From NCBI GenBank assembly GCA_013368315.1, contig JAACJM010000205.1:1-64000 (forward strand): DNA of 64,000 bases. Reading direction: 5' to 3'. This DNA comes from Tetrapyrgos nigripes (Eukaryota > Basidiomycota > Agaricomycetes > Agaricales > Campanellaceae). Positions 53,218-63,986 of this stretch are shown one piece after another. Position numbers and translations under genes: made by a program. The notes under the pieces were generated by a model. That model was not told the origin of the DNA and did no database searches. It worked only from the letters and a program-made list of their open reading frames with translations. Every line of letters starts with the position of its first letter. Within the stretch, counting starts at the first letter, position 1.

Positions 53218-53609
53218 ATGAATAGGTGTGTATTACTTTGCTTCTTGTTTAAGAAACTTTGAGCTTTATCTTGTGTATCAGGGGACCTATTATCTTGGTA
53301 CGTGTTTTGCAGTGAAACAAAGCACCTTCAAATCACCAAATTACCTCATGTCTTGATAGACTATAGACGAAGCAGAGGTGAGCAGAATGTACATCGAGTA
53401 CTGTGCCCTATTCATCGACTCGCTATAATTAGTACCTTCTGGACCAACTAGTAAGCCAACTTGTTATCTGGTGTCCTGGTCCGATTCTGATTCCCTTGCA
53501 GCCTCCCCCATCTCCAGATGACGACGAGATGCTCAAGAAACTCCGAAAACGACTGCAAGACCTACTAGCTGAGCTCCGTAATGGCGCAGAGGGTGTGGTG
53601 CATTCATAG
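53218..53609 (+). CDS. Putative 55-aa micro-exon protein
   Basis: I infer five exons: 53218-53225 (8 nt), 53282-53297 (16 nt), 53360-53377 (18 nt), 53433-53450 (18 nt) and 53502-53609 (108 nt). All four introns are GT-AG (donors GTGTGT, GTACGT, GTGAGC, GTAAGC), all phases agree and the product is 55 residues. It reads MNRGPIILTIDEAEYLLDQL, then a PPPSPDDDE turn, then a basic amphipathic helix (MLKKLRKRLQDLLAELR). Continuity of a helical, leucine-patterned peptide across three junctions argues against chance. The two helices suggest a small coiled-coil adaptor. The family is not recognised. Without transcript data it remains a prediction. Confidence 0.5.
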
Positions 53610-54140
53610 AAGTTCTGCTGCAATTAGAATACGGTGTGAAGCTTTTCATACTCTCGTTCACTTTCACTTACGTTCCTTCTGCAGGCTACATACTCACATA
53701 GAGCCACTTTAAAAATAGATCGTAATGAAACACAACGCCTTGTAAACTGACGGTTCATCTTCTAATGGCTGAAAACTCTCATCATGTGGCAAGTTAACAT
53801 GTCTCTCGCTTCAAACACGCAGCTTTTATACGGAGTGTTATAGCTTCGAAGCTTCGTTTGGAAGGCGGTTCTCCCTTCCGACAATGCTTAATACCTGGTA
53901 TTGACATGTTCCCTTGAAGGTGCTCCGCGGGGTTAGATAGTGCGCCGCAGTCAGCTCTGGAGTGTTTGATATATAACGTGTCATCAGAAGAAGGGTTGTT
54001 ACTGGACATATCGTTGACGTCGTGATTGAAGAGGTTTCCACAAGAAAAGTGAGGACTGATCGTTAAAAACCGCTAAGTAGATGAACTCTTTTAGTCTTCG
54101 CAAGTATTACTACGCTTCCAAAAGCCGTACTTCCTTCAAC
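53610..54140. other. Intergenic, nothing seen
   Basis: Minus-strand frames of 60-70 codons are present but have no domain or splice continuation that I can defend. Confidence 0.35.
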
Positions 54141-55278
54141 CTATTGACCACTAGTCGCCGCATTCAATTCTGAGAGAATCCCCGTGGTCAAAGCCCCAAT
54201 ATCGTGTGTCACATTAATCTGAAGAACATAAACCGAGTTAAAGACTCGTGTCTCCACCATAATCATGAAGCTGGACATACCATATCAAACCCTTCCTTAG
54301 CTCGTTTGGCAGCTTGAACTCCCGAAGTGCAATACATAGCACTGTTTGAAAGAAGATAAATCAAGAAACCAAAACATGACGATTGCGGAAATCATACCAC
54401 TTCTTCCCGGCGCTTTGTGTTACTTGCAAAATTCTTTGAATGATCTTTTCAATCTCAGGATGAGGATCCGGGTTTGGCGGTGGGTATCCGAGAGCGATGG
54501 ATAGGTCGTATGGGCCTATGAAGACACCATCTAAGGTAAATGCATCCAGTCGCGTCAGCGTCAGATTGTGTAAGGCCGAATGAAAATATATCTATCCACT
54601 GCACACACCTATACCCTCAACCGCAACAATCCCTTCCATATTCTCCACTCCCTCCTTCGTCTCGATCTGTATCATCACGACAACGTTGTCATTCGCGTTT
54701 TTGAGATAATCCATAGTGGATATACCCCAGTTCTCCTGTGTGTGGGCACTACCGAATCCTCGCCGTCCAATAGGGGCAAATCGAGAATCGGCGGCAATTT
54801 CGCGAGCTTTTTCGACGGTCCCGACCTATGTACATATATGTAACAGAACAAAGTAAAACCCCAAGCACAAGAATGAAGAATGATGTCAGTACGGTGCGAG
54901 CACTTAACGCTACCCCAAAAAAAGAAAAAAAAGAATGAAGAATGATTAAGAATGACACACCATTGGCACCAAAATACCTCTCGCCCCAGCATCCAACGCA
55001 TACTTGATCTGCCAATTAACCCCCGTACTCATCCCCGTCGCTGGGATCCTCACTAACGTAGATGGTGCATTCGGTCCAATGGAATTGACAGCCGAGATGA
55101 GTTCATAGGCTCCCGGATTAAGGGAGATTAATCCGTGTTCACAATCGAGCATTACCCAGGACAAGTTTGGGCTAGCTTTAGCTAGAGAACGAGCATAGAT
55201 TTGAGAAGTAGTTGTAATCCAGGCCCCAAAGGCTGGTTTGTTAGATTTCAGAGCGGAGAGGAGGGTGTGGGATGTCAT
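54141..55278 (-). CDS. HpcH/HpaI-family aldolase/citrate lyase-like protein
   Basis: Five exons in phase: 55278-54961, 54825-54609, 54530-54398, 54341-54281 and 54218-54141, giving 268 residues. Family features: FGAWITTTSQIYARSLAKA near the start, WVMLDCEHGLI (about residues 41-51), the metal and substrate loops around LVRIPATG and GARGILVPMV, IQIETKEGVENMEGIVAVEG with the metal-binding glutamate, and DGVFIGPYDLSIALGYP. Members are class II, divalent-metal aldolases that cleave hydroxy-keto acids such as 4-hydroxy-2-oxoheptanedioate, giving pyruvate. The exact substrate here is unknown. Start is the first ATG (MTSHTLLSALKSNKPAFGAW), typical for the family. Confidence 0.9.
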
Positions 55279-55554
55279 GAGTCCTGAGGGCGAGAAAAGA
55301 AGGATGTCTGGATCCTAGTTCTGCGAGTCTTTTAAAGCTCGGATATTGCGCCGCACGATATGATATCATTGGTCACAAGCCAGCTTCAAAGAGTAGAAAG
55401 AATCTCACTGTAGACGGAACATCGGATAATAGGAAGAACGCTTATAGGCGTACAAATACAGGGCGCGGGTTCAGCAGTACCAGTTCAATCTAGAATCTAG
55501 ATACTGTTACTAACTTAGGTCTAAGTCAGCTCGATGCTCTCCGTCGAATAATGC
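55279..55554. other. Upstream of the aldolase gene, nothing seen
   Basis: Short intergenic stretch before the HsbA cluster. No feature is recognised beyond the probable aldolase promoter. Confidence 0.3.
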
Positions 55555-55835
55555 CTATTGACCCCTACAGTTTGTCTCTGTCACGGTATGCTTCCTTCGC
55601 ACTGTCAAAAGCTGCATTGATCTCAGCTTGTAGAGATCGGGCTTGCAATGATTTAAAGTCGTCCTGTAGGAAATTACTTGTATCAATCCTTGAAATTACC
55701 ATGTGGACATGGAATAGAGCTCACTGGATGCAGCAATCAATGCTTGACCCAACTCCCACGTCGCCGAGTCCAAATACCTGAGATCCTGCTCCACACTGCA
55801 AGTCGTGTAACACCGTCGAACTTGAGACCTGTAAA
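55555..55835 (-). pseudogene. Truncated HsbA-like gene, 3' fragment
   Basis: Close copy of 57172-57440, the last part of exon 3 and exon 4 of HsbA-2: LDSATWELGQALIAAS, the intron and the SQARSLQAE region. Exons 1-2 and most of exon 3 are missing, with homology stopping near 55835. The stop used by HsbA-2 is also altered. It lies directly 3' of HsbA-1 just as HsbA-2 lies 3' of HsbA-3. Confidence 0.85.
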
Positions 55836-55964
55836 AGACTCTATAGCCAGTCATGACATAAGTACTTTGACACATAGGCAGCTTGCGTAAAATACAGTGT
55901 ATTTCCTTCCTATAACACAAAACCCAATAAACAAATAATAAAAAAGTAGCAATAACACCATCTT

Positions 55965-56709
55965 TCAAGCACTGGCGTATGCGGCCTGTGCGTTGCCGCA
56001 AGCACCATTGACAACAATTTGGATAGCTGTAGCTTGAGCCTTGAGGTCGGCCTAAAAGATATACACCATCAATAAGGAACTCAAAATCGAACCGAGTCAT
56101 ACTCACAGGAAGCAGATTAATCAAAGCAACTTCCAAAGCCTGAGCAGCCGGCGCAAGCTGAGCGAGGTCTTGCTTGACAAGAGCCGAAACACCTCCGAGG
56201 GGAAGAGCATCAAAAGCAGCCTTTTTGGTGATGATGAGGTTCAAGGCGTCGATGATGATAGGTTCGATGCCGTTGACGATAGCAAGGACGGTTTGACCGT
56301 CAGCCTCGGTGATACCGGTGGTACCCTGCAAAGGGAAGAAGAAGCCAATGTTATCGTCAGTCTCGGTGTCCGTCAAAAGGAGAAGGTTGAAGAAGAAGTG
56401 TACCTGGATATCAGTTGTCGCACTTTTGATTGTGGGGACGAGGTTTGCGGCAGAGGTGTGAATAGCCTGTAATGCAATGTCAAGCGTCAGCGTCAGTCAG
56501 AGTGGCTGCTCTCATTAAATACAACAACATACCAAAGCCTGGACCAAAGTTCCACCAGTGTTGGGGAAAGCCTTGATACTGTTGTCGAGGGTGGTTACTT
56601 GAGTAGCGATGTTCCTCAAGTCGGCCTCGACCTGGGGGACAGTCCTTTTCCCGATTGGTGATGCAACGACGAGGGCAAGAGCAGCGAGTACGAGGAAGAA
56701 CTTCACCAT
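55965..56709 (-). CDS. Hydrophobic surface binding protein A (HsbA-1)
   Basis: Four exons: 56709-56533, 56466-56404, 56325-56107 and 56051-55965, giving 181 residues. A signal peptide (MVKFFLVLAALALVVAS, with a KR that could be a Kex2 site) is followed by the all-helical HsbA domain: VEADLRNIATQVTTLDNSI, ALVKQDLAQLAPAAQALEVA and a final KAQATAIQ helix. Secreted HsbA proteins adsorb to hydrophobic surfaces and can recruit hydrolases such as cutinase. Exon lengths 63 and 219 are identical in all three family members. Unlike HsbA-3 it has a cysteine in the last helix (NGACGN). A strong TATA box lies about 100 nt upstream. Confidence 0.9.
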
Positions 56710-56804
56710 GGTAGGCTTGAAGGACAGTGAGACACTGGTACTCGGGGAAGAAAGTATTGAGACAGGAAGACCTGGTGAGGAATTAAGGAACACTGGACGA
56801 CTGC

Positions 56805-56814
56805 TTTTATATAG
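56805..56814 (-). promoter_or_regulatory. TATA box of HsbA-1
   Basis: CTATATAAAA on the minus strand, 96-105 nt before the ATG. The surrounding sequence, including GTTTTTCAGTTGACCGAAAA, is nearly the same before HsbA-3. Confidence 0.7.
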
Positions 56815-56979
56815 TTTTTCAGTTGACCGAAAAACGGACTAGGAGAAAGCTCAAAACTCCAGAACAGCAGACTAGAAGAACGAAGGCCGAGCCCGTGCCA
56901 AACAGACATTGATCATCAGGAAAGGAATGAATGTCCAGGGGAGGTTGGATGAGCACCCGCAGCGTTTCCTGCTGAGTGC

Positions 56980-57085
56980 TGATACCCCTGGTTCTAACCC
57001 CCTTGTCATCCTAGTATCAGTATTCTGATACGGAAGGTATCACTTCGTTATACCCCATTGATACGGCGGGGGTAGCAGACTGATA
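56980..57085. promoter_or_regulatory. Cluster of GATAC/GTATC pentamers
   Basis: Between HsbA-1 and HsbA-2, five GATAC or GTATC sites occur in about 100 bp, partly as inverted pairs (AGTATCAGTATTCTGATACG). They sit about 280-370 bp upstream of HsbA-1 and could bind a dimeric regulator. HsbA-3 lacks an obvious counterpart. Confidence 0.3.
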
Positions 57086-57189
57086 GTAGATCATGGACCG
57101 GTCGGTGCCTTCCATCAGGCTTTCTTCACCTCATTCTCAATTGATTACTGGAATAGATAGAAATGCCAATGCCTATTGACCCCTACAGT

Positions 57190-57908
57190 TTATTCTCTGT
57201 ATGCTTCCTTCGCACTGTCAAAAGCTGCACTGATCTCAGCTTGTAGAGATCGGGCTTGTGATTTAAAGTCGTCCTGTAGGAAATGACTTGTATCAATCCT
57301 TGAAATTACTATGTGGACACGGAATAGAACTCACTGGTGATGCAGCAATCAATGCGTTACCCAACTCCCACGTCGCCGAGTCCAAATAGTTGAGATCCTG
57401 CACCACAAGTCCTGTAATACTGCCGAACTTGAGATCCACAAAAGCATCTTTCTTGATGACCGTGGTGTTGAGAGCATCAAAAATGGTAGGTTTGAGTCCA
57501 TTGATCGCGTCCAAAATGGCTTTAGCATCGGCTTTAGTGACACTGGTGGTAGACTGGTAAAGTTATCAAGTTGACTTGTTGTCAGAGCGAGAGACTGGCG
57601 GAGTAGAAGAAGACGTACATTGATGTCTTTCTCAGTAGCTTGCAACGCAACGGCCAACTTGTAAGCAGAGTTGTGAAGAAGCTACAGAAACTCGTACCCA
57701 TGAAAAGAGTCGAGGAGAAGACTAGTGTACACACCAAAGCCTGGAACTCGGTCCCATTCGCATCCGGGAAAGCATTGATGCTCTTGTCCAAGGTGGTCAC
57801 CTGGGCAGCGAGGGCCTTCAAGTCAGCTTCAACTTGTGTAACGGTAGTGCCAATGGCTATTCCAACAGCTGCAAGGACGAGGTAAACAACACCAATGAAC
57901 CGCTTCAT
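57190..57908 (-). CDS. Hydrophobic surface binding protein A (HsbA-2)
   Basis: Four exons: 57908-57735, 57681-57619, 57553-57335 and 57273-57190, giving 179 residues. Same architecture as its neighbours but clearly divergent: signal peptide KRFIGVVYLVLAAVGIAIG without a KR processing site, then VTQVEADLKALAAQVTTLDK, a middle helix ending in LDSATWELGNALIAA, and the last helix SQARSLQAEISAAFDSAKEA. It is secreted and expected to coat hydrophobic surfaces. The promoter differs from those of HsbA-1 and HsbA-3. Its 3' half is duplicated at 55.6 kb. Confidence 0.88.
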
Positions 57909-58245
57909 GGCCTTCCGGGGTGGGCTGTTAAAGAGGACGACCTTGGGGAGATGACATGCACGACCATTTTATCTCGTCGTCTATTTGCAAATGGTGTTTC
58001 GATGCTGGTTTGAGTACAAGCGGAAGGAAGAGCTTAAAGGCATAGCCAAACATATCTCAACAAAACGTTTTGAAAATTTGAAACCAATCTCAAATCTGGA
58101 ACGCGTACGGTTGGATAGCCAATTGATAGCCAATCATGACACCGGTACACTTTGGCACATAGACAGTTTGCGTCAAGTAATTGCATTTATATAACACAAA
58201 ACCCAATAAACAAATAAAAAAAGTAGCAATATGTAATATCATCGT

Positions 58246-58963
58246 TCAAGCATATGCGGCCTGTGCCTTGGCGAAAGCAGCATTGACAGCAGTTTGGATA
58301 GATGTAGCTTGAGCCTTGAGGTCGGCCTAAAAAACACACACCATCAATAAGGAACTCAAAATCAAACCGAGTCACTCACAGGAGCCTCATTAATCAAAGC
58401 AGTTTCCAAAGCCGCAGTAGCCGCTGAAAGTTGAGCGAGGTCTTGCTTGACAAGAGCCGAAACACCTCCGAGGGGAAGAGCATCAAAAGCAGGCTTTTTG
58501 GTGATGATAGCGTTCAAGGCGTCGATGATGGTAGGTTCGAAGCCGTTGACGATAGCAAGGATGGCTTGACCGTCAGCCTCGGTGACCCCGGTTGTACCCT
58601 GCAAAGGGAAGAAGCCAATGTAATCATCAGTCTCGGTATCCGTCAAAAGGAGAAGGTTGAAGATGAAGTGTACCTGGACATCAGTTGTCGCACTGTTGAC
58701 TACGGGGACGAGGTTTGCGGAAGAGGTGTGAATAGCCTGTAATGCGACGTCAGTCAGAGTGGGTGCTCTCATCAAATACAACAACATACCAAAGCCTGAA
58801 CCAAAGATCCACCAGTGTTGGGGAAAGCATTGATACTGTTGTCGAGGGTGGTTACTTGAGTAGCGATGTTCCTCAAGTCGGCCTCGACCTGGGCAACAGT
58901 CCTTTTCTCGACTGGGGATGCAGCGACGAGGGCAAGAGCAGCGAGTGCGAGGAAGAATTTCAT
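58246..58963 (-). CDS. Hydrophobic surface binding protein A (HsbA-3)
   Basis: Four exons: 58963-58790, 58736-58674, 58598-58380 and 58326-58246, giving 178 residues. It is nearly identical to HsbA-1 over most of its length (signal peptide MKFFLALAALALVAASPVEK, VEADLRNIATQVTTLDNSI, PLGGVSALVKQDLAQL) and differs mainly in exon 4 and a few helix positions. Both the TATA region and the 3' flank (ACACAAAACCCAATAAACAA) are shared with HsbA-1, so the two arose by a recent block duplication. Confidence 0.9.
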
Positions 58964-59063
58964 CGTGGTAGGTTTGAAAGACAGTAAGACGCTGGTACTC
59001 GGGGGGAAAAGTGTTGAGACAGGAAGACCTGGTGAGGAATCAAGGAAAACTAGACCACTAGGC

Positions 59064-59071
59064 TTATATAG
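59064..59071 (-). promoter_or_regulatory. TATA box of HsbA-3
   Basis: TATATAAG on the minus strand, about 101-108 nt before the ATG, in the same context as the HsbA-1 TATA box. Confidence 0.65.
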
Positions 59072-59099
59072 TTTTTCAGTTGACCGAAAAACGGACTAG

Positions 59100-59892
59100 G
59101 AGAACGCTTCAAAACTCCAAAAGAAGAACGAAAGCGAAGCCCGTGCCAAACAGGCATTGATGATCAGGAGAGGTTAGATGAGCATCCGCATGTATGGAGT
59201 GAATTGTGTTATTCAAAAACTGAACCTTCTGACTTGGTCTGACTTCTACTGTTGAATAGGCGCTTCACATTAGTACGAGAGAAGTAAAGTAAAAGTAGAA
59301 AGGACACGCACGTGAAAAGTCATTGGAGTTGAAAAAACTAATTGGAAGACGAAGACACCGAGGACGAGTAAACAGCCATGACTGTAGCCGTCGCAATTGC
59401 ACCAGCACACTCAGCACTCCCCACTCCCACCGCGGGTCCAAAAGTTCCCGAATAAAACTCGGTGTCCTCCATTGATTTATCAAGACATAACCCATCCATC
59501 CAGTCAGCTGAGGCTCACAAAGAAGAATGGCGCGAATATCCACAGGGGAGCACATGCACCCAATCAGTTGTCAGGTCCCTCGGCAAGGTCACAACCCTTC
59601 CGAAGAATGTAGAACGTGTGCACGGTGGTCGCCTGACTTGCCGCTCTACGAATTGCGCCATGTTCGTTCATTATTATATAGGGTGAAGCTTGGAACAGGT
59701 GTGGGCGTGTACCCCTATGTATGAAAGCATGCAGGCCCGGGGGACCAATCGTAGGAGTGTTTGAAAATTCGGAGCTTCTATTAGCAGTGTTGTTGATTGA
59801 CCCAACGGTAAGGCTCTGTCGCTAAGCTAATGACGGTAGGAAGAATGCCAAGTCCAGTCTAGCGCCATCCTTTCTTTGCTTGCTTTGTTTCT
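59100..59892. other. Intergenic between HsbA-3 and the MFS transporter
   Basis: No gene is supported. A 42-codon minus-strand ORF near 59339-59467 (MEDTEFYSGTFGPAVG..) has a Gly/Ala-rich middle and Ser-rich end; it is too short to judge. Confidence 0.35.
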
Positions 59893-61944
59893 TCAACTTC
59901 TTCTCCGCAGTTCAGTCTCCTTGATAAAAAAGGACGCAAATGCCGCACAAAACGCCATACTGAGACAGAAAAACATTGTCATACGGATGGATCTCTCGTA
60001 GGCACTGAGTACAATGGCTTTCGTCTCCGAATCCAATTCGTCGAGGTAATTCAGCGATTCTTTGACATGACGAACGATTTCGTTGACATCGTGCCCAGTG
60101 AGTGTACGATGTAGAGTGACGCGAAGGGTGTCTTGGAGGATGGTGCTTCCGACGGCGAGACCGACGACGGAGCCAAGGGAACGGAAGAGGTAGGACACTA
60201 TGATGACGTTCAGAGTGGAAGCAGAGAGATGACAGCGAAGGAGAAGAAAAAAACAGAATTGTATGCTCGGAATAACCTAAAAAGACATGTGAAATAGAAA
60301 AGAAGACTCACCGGCTGTAGCAATAGCCTGGTCAGCTTGACCCGCATTCGAAATGAGGGCAATGAGTGAGGTTGTGATTCCTCCACCTATGTAACACGTA
60401 CACGGGCACAGTCCAAAAAATCAGCAGCTACTCTATATTCTTCCAAGAACAAAAATACGACATACCATTCCCAAAACCAGAAATCGTAAGTCCAACACAC
60501 ATAACCATTATAGAACGTACCACGAGCCCGGAAAAGAGGGTAATGGTCGACGACCCCACCACCAGGAGACAGTACCCGAGTACTGTCACCCAGTAGTACT
60601 TGCCCGTAGCTTGTATAATGATTCCACCCGAAAGACTACCAATCACACCACCAATGACACTAGGTACCAGCAAGAGACCCGCTCTAGAGGGAGACATAGG
60701 TCCCAAGGCTTGGAAATAGAGCGAAACATGGAAGAGCATGGTCAACGCGGAAGCTACGCCGAAGAAATTGACAAAGTAGCTCGCTATGAGGGATCGATTA
60801 AGGATGATTCGTTTAGGAGCAAAAGGCTCAGACGCCCATTCCATTTCGACGAAGCCAAAGAAGAGGAATAGGGCAGCGGAGCCGGAGAGGGTCCCAATGG
60901 TTGCTTTGTCGCTCCATGAGACGTTACCGCCTCGTTCGAGACCAAATAGGAAGAGGAAGACAGAACAGACGAGGGTGATTGCACCGACAAAGTCTATGCG
61001 CTTAATCTTGGTTTTGAAGTCGGAGGAGTCGGTTGGAGGGAGGTGGAGTGCAAAGGACACTGATAGGAGTGCCAAGACGATAGCTGGACATTGGATGAGG
61101 AATGCCCTGGGGAAAGATACTTTTAGTAATGTTTTTGCCTGAGAAGGAACGTAGTCGCGCACCATCTCCAACCGATCGTGTCAGCCAAAAATCCACCCAA
61201 AGGTGCACCTACAGAAGAGCCAGTTGCGAACACAATGTTGATAATGCCCTGCCAAGTTCCTCTCGACCGCAAAGGTACAATGTCCGACATGATGATGCTG
61301 ACCACTGTGCTCATTCCTCCACCGCCTACGCCAGCCAGAGCACGGGACAATATGAGCTGGTCCATCGTTTTGGAAAGTCCGCAGAACAGGGATCCTAACC
61401 CGAAGATACAGTATGCGACAAGCAAGCAAGCTTTCCGGCCGAAGATGTCGCTGAGCTTTCCGTAAAGTGGTCTGGCGAAAACGCAGTTCATTAGATGTGA
61501 TCCAGGAAAAGTCAAAAGCACGCAGATACGCACTGAAAACTTGTCAAAGTCAGCAGATACCCAGTAGCAATCCAACTAGTCTTTGAGAGCTGGTTGAGCT
61601 CACTTCCTATTGAAGCATATGCTAAACCGCGTCGTCAATAACTGGACAAAATTGGCATAGACAGGACTTACAGGCTACGACGATTGTTGAGTCCATTGCG
61701 ACTAGAAAGGTCCCCAGAGCCATCGGAATGACCTGTGCACAAGTTACAGCATTAGATACGCTACACTTCTGACAGAAGATTCGCATACAATGGCAAGTAA
61801 GGACTTTTGCGATTTCGTTGGAGGCGCTTCTTCCGCTGACTCTTGTCTTCTTCCTTCATCTACATGTGAACCATTTTGAGGAAAAATCCCGTTATTTTGA
61901 GGGCTTTTACCAGGGCCAAGGAGAGGAGAAGTCTCGTCGGGCAT
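59893..61944 (-). CDS. MFS transporter, DHA2/VBA-like (14-TM type)
   Basis: Seven exons in phase: 61944-61789, 61732-61672, 61621-61534, 61471-61163, 61106-60466, 60386-60312 and 60197-59893, giving 544 residues. A hydrophilic N-terminus (MPDETSPLLG) carries a dileucine-type acidic sorting signal. TM1 follows with VAMDSTIVVA, then the A-loop motif GKLSDIFGRK, LAGVGGGGMSTVVSI (motif C region) and TWQGIINI. The length and pattern match fungal DHA2 transporters, especially the vacuolar basic amino acid permease (VBA) group, but drug/H+ antiport is equally possible. The sorting signal fits a vacuolar location. Confidence 0.9.
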
Positions 61945-62334
61945 GGCGATAGTGGAAAGATAGGAAAAGGAATTCCATAGCAGGAGACTGATTATCCGAA
62001 GGACTGGTTGGGAAAAGTATACCACGCTGACACAAGTGCGGGCCGCGCTGCCTGTCACAAATTACAATTCGCCATGGCAAAGGCCTACAGTGGTCAGAAC
62101 TTTAGTCGATTTTGAGGGAGAGTAGAAGGTAAGTATGAAGAAGTGGTACTTGTACCACTGAATATGTAATTCTACAGGTTGGTCCAAGGTTGGTCAGTAC
62201 GCGTAGTTATCGGAGCTTCCCAAAAACCTCTGGCTACGAGAATATTTTTAGAGATACGTCCGTAGACTATCGATTTGCATTTCGACGCGCCTGCTTGTGC
62301 TACAACAACCTTTGTTGGCAAGTTGCAATTGCAC
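61945..62334. other. Upstream region of the MFS gene, up to the tRNA
   Basis: No ORF or repeat is supported. Confidence 0.3.
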
Positions 62335-62408
62335 GGTTCGATGGCGTAGTTGGTTATCGCATCTGTCTAACACACAGAAGGTCCCCGGTTCGAGCCCGGG
62401 TCGAATCA
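62335..62408 (+). tRNA. tRNA-Val (anticodon AAC)
   Basis: A 74-nt intronless cloverleaf. The acceptor stem GGTTCGA pairs with TCGAATC (one G-U) with discriminator A. The anticodon arm is TCTGT-CTAACAC-ACAGA, giving AAC. The T arm is CCCGG-TTCGAGC-CCGGG, which contains the internal B box. No CCA is encoded, as usual for eukaryotes. Confidence 0.95.
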
Positions 62409-62632
62409 TGATAGTATTGCCACAGCTCACTTTTTCCCGCTCTCTCTTTTGCCCAACATTGACTTTTTAGCCTTTTGTGCCCGCAGGTCCTGGCAGGCTG
62501 TGTTGCGGATGTAGTTCAAACTAGTTGATCGTGACGCGGCAGTGACGCGTCGGCGTCAAGGTCACATGGGTATTAAGTCATATTTGGATTTCGCTTGGCT
62601 CTGGGCTGCTGCTCTGGACTGCTACCACCACC
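62409..62632. promoter_or_regulatory. Short promoter region of the acyl-CoA synthetase gene
   Basis: 224 bp between the tRNA and the ATG, including the T-rich tRNA terminator region (TTTTTCCCGC). I see no clear TATA box. Confidence 0.3.
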
Positions 62633-63986
62633 ATGACATCCACATCCTTCTCCAAAACATCTACCACCAAACCAGGGTACTTTGGCAAGGGCTCAGTGGA
62701 GATTGCTCCTTCTACTGCCGACAACGAAGGCCCTGTTCGTCGTCTCGCCATAACCTCTGACAAGCTCGTCAGCCAGCCCTTCGAGGGCATTGACACAATC
62801 TACGACGTAATACAATACGCAGCTCGTACCCATGGAACTCGGAAAGCTCTTGGCTGGAGAGAAGTCGTCGACATACACGAAGAGGAGAAGGAAGTCACGA
62901 AGATGGTCGGAGGAAAGGAGGTGAAGGAAAAGAAGACATGGAAGTACTTCCAACTCAGCGAGTACAAATACTGGTCCTTTGTCGAGTTCAAGGATGCAGT
63001 CGGCGAAGTGGGTAGGGCTTTGGTGGACATTGGAGTGTCCAGGGATGACGTCTTCAACATCTTTTCCGAGACCAGCCCCAACTGGCAGTTGATGGCCAAC
63101 GCATGTGGTCAGATTTCGACCACTATCGCAACTGCGTACGACACCCTCGGTGAAGCGGGTCTACAGCATTCGCTGAACGAACCCGAGTGTGTTGGTCTCT
63201 TCACCAACGCTGCTCTTCTCCCTACCCTCTACAACGTCCTTCGCAATGTGCCCACTATCAAATACGTCGTCTATGACGGCAAACCTTCCTCCACGCTTGT
63301 CACTGATATCGCCAATGTCCGTGAATCCATTCAAGTCTTCTCTATCGACGAGCTTCGGGAACGCGGCAAGAAGCTGCCTGCAGACACCGATGAGCTCAAA
63401 GCTCGTATCCCCAAACCAGAGACTATGGCATGTATTATGTACACCTCTGGTTCCACCGGTCCACCCAAGGGCGTCTGCATCACTCACTCCAACCTCGTCG
63501 CCAGTATCGGCGCTGTCTACACTCTCCTCGGTCATCACCTCACCCAACAAGACACCTACCTCGCCTACCTCCCCCTCGCTCACGTCCTCGAATATATCGT
63601 CGAGCTCATCATGATATTCGTCGGTATGACGTCTGGCTATGGCCGCGTCAAAACCCTCACCGACGCCTCTGTCCGACAATGCAAAGGTGACCTCGCCGAG
63701 TTCAAACCGAGCATCATGGTCGGTGTCCCAGCAGTTTGGGAAACCATTCGTAAAGGTATCCTCGCCAGAGTAAATCACGGAAGTGCAGTGACGAAGAGCG
63801 TGTTCAATGGTGCTATGACGTTGAAGAAGAACAACGTGCCCGTACTTGCCAATTTAGCGGATGTGGTGCTCAAATCGGTGAAAGCGGCGACGGGAGGAAA
63901 GTTACGGATTGTGTTGAGTGGAGGTGCGGCGTTGAGTCATGAGACGCAAAAGTTTTTGGATACGGCGTTGGTGATGATGCTTCAAG
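62633..63986 (+). CDS. Long-chain fatty acid-CoA ligase, exon 1 (partial)
   Basis: Exon 1 is open from the ATG at 62633 to a donor at 63987 (CAAG/GTGAGT), encoding 451 residues; the rest lies beyond the window. The AMP-binding P-loop-like motif YTSGSTGPPKG is at about residues 271-281, the Leu/Pro-rich YLAYLPLAHVLEYI follows, and RIVLSGGAALSHET near the end is the usual adenylate-site segment. The N-terminus (about 120 residues, SVEIA..GPVRRL) matches fungal Faa1/Faa4-type enzymes. It activates long-chain fatty acids with ATP and CoA for lipid synthesis or oxidation, at membranes or lipid droplets. A long first exon is notable in such an intron-rich neighbourhood. Confidence 0.92.

Noticed and set aside
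59339..59467. Short ORF considered as a mating pheromone precursor
   Set aside because: No C-terminal CaaX prenylation motif and no neighbouring STE3-type receptor gene.
63161..63778. 205-codon minus-strand ORF
   Set aside because: Antisense to the acyl-CoA synthetase exon, whose conserved AMP-binding motifs fix the coding strand.
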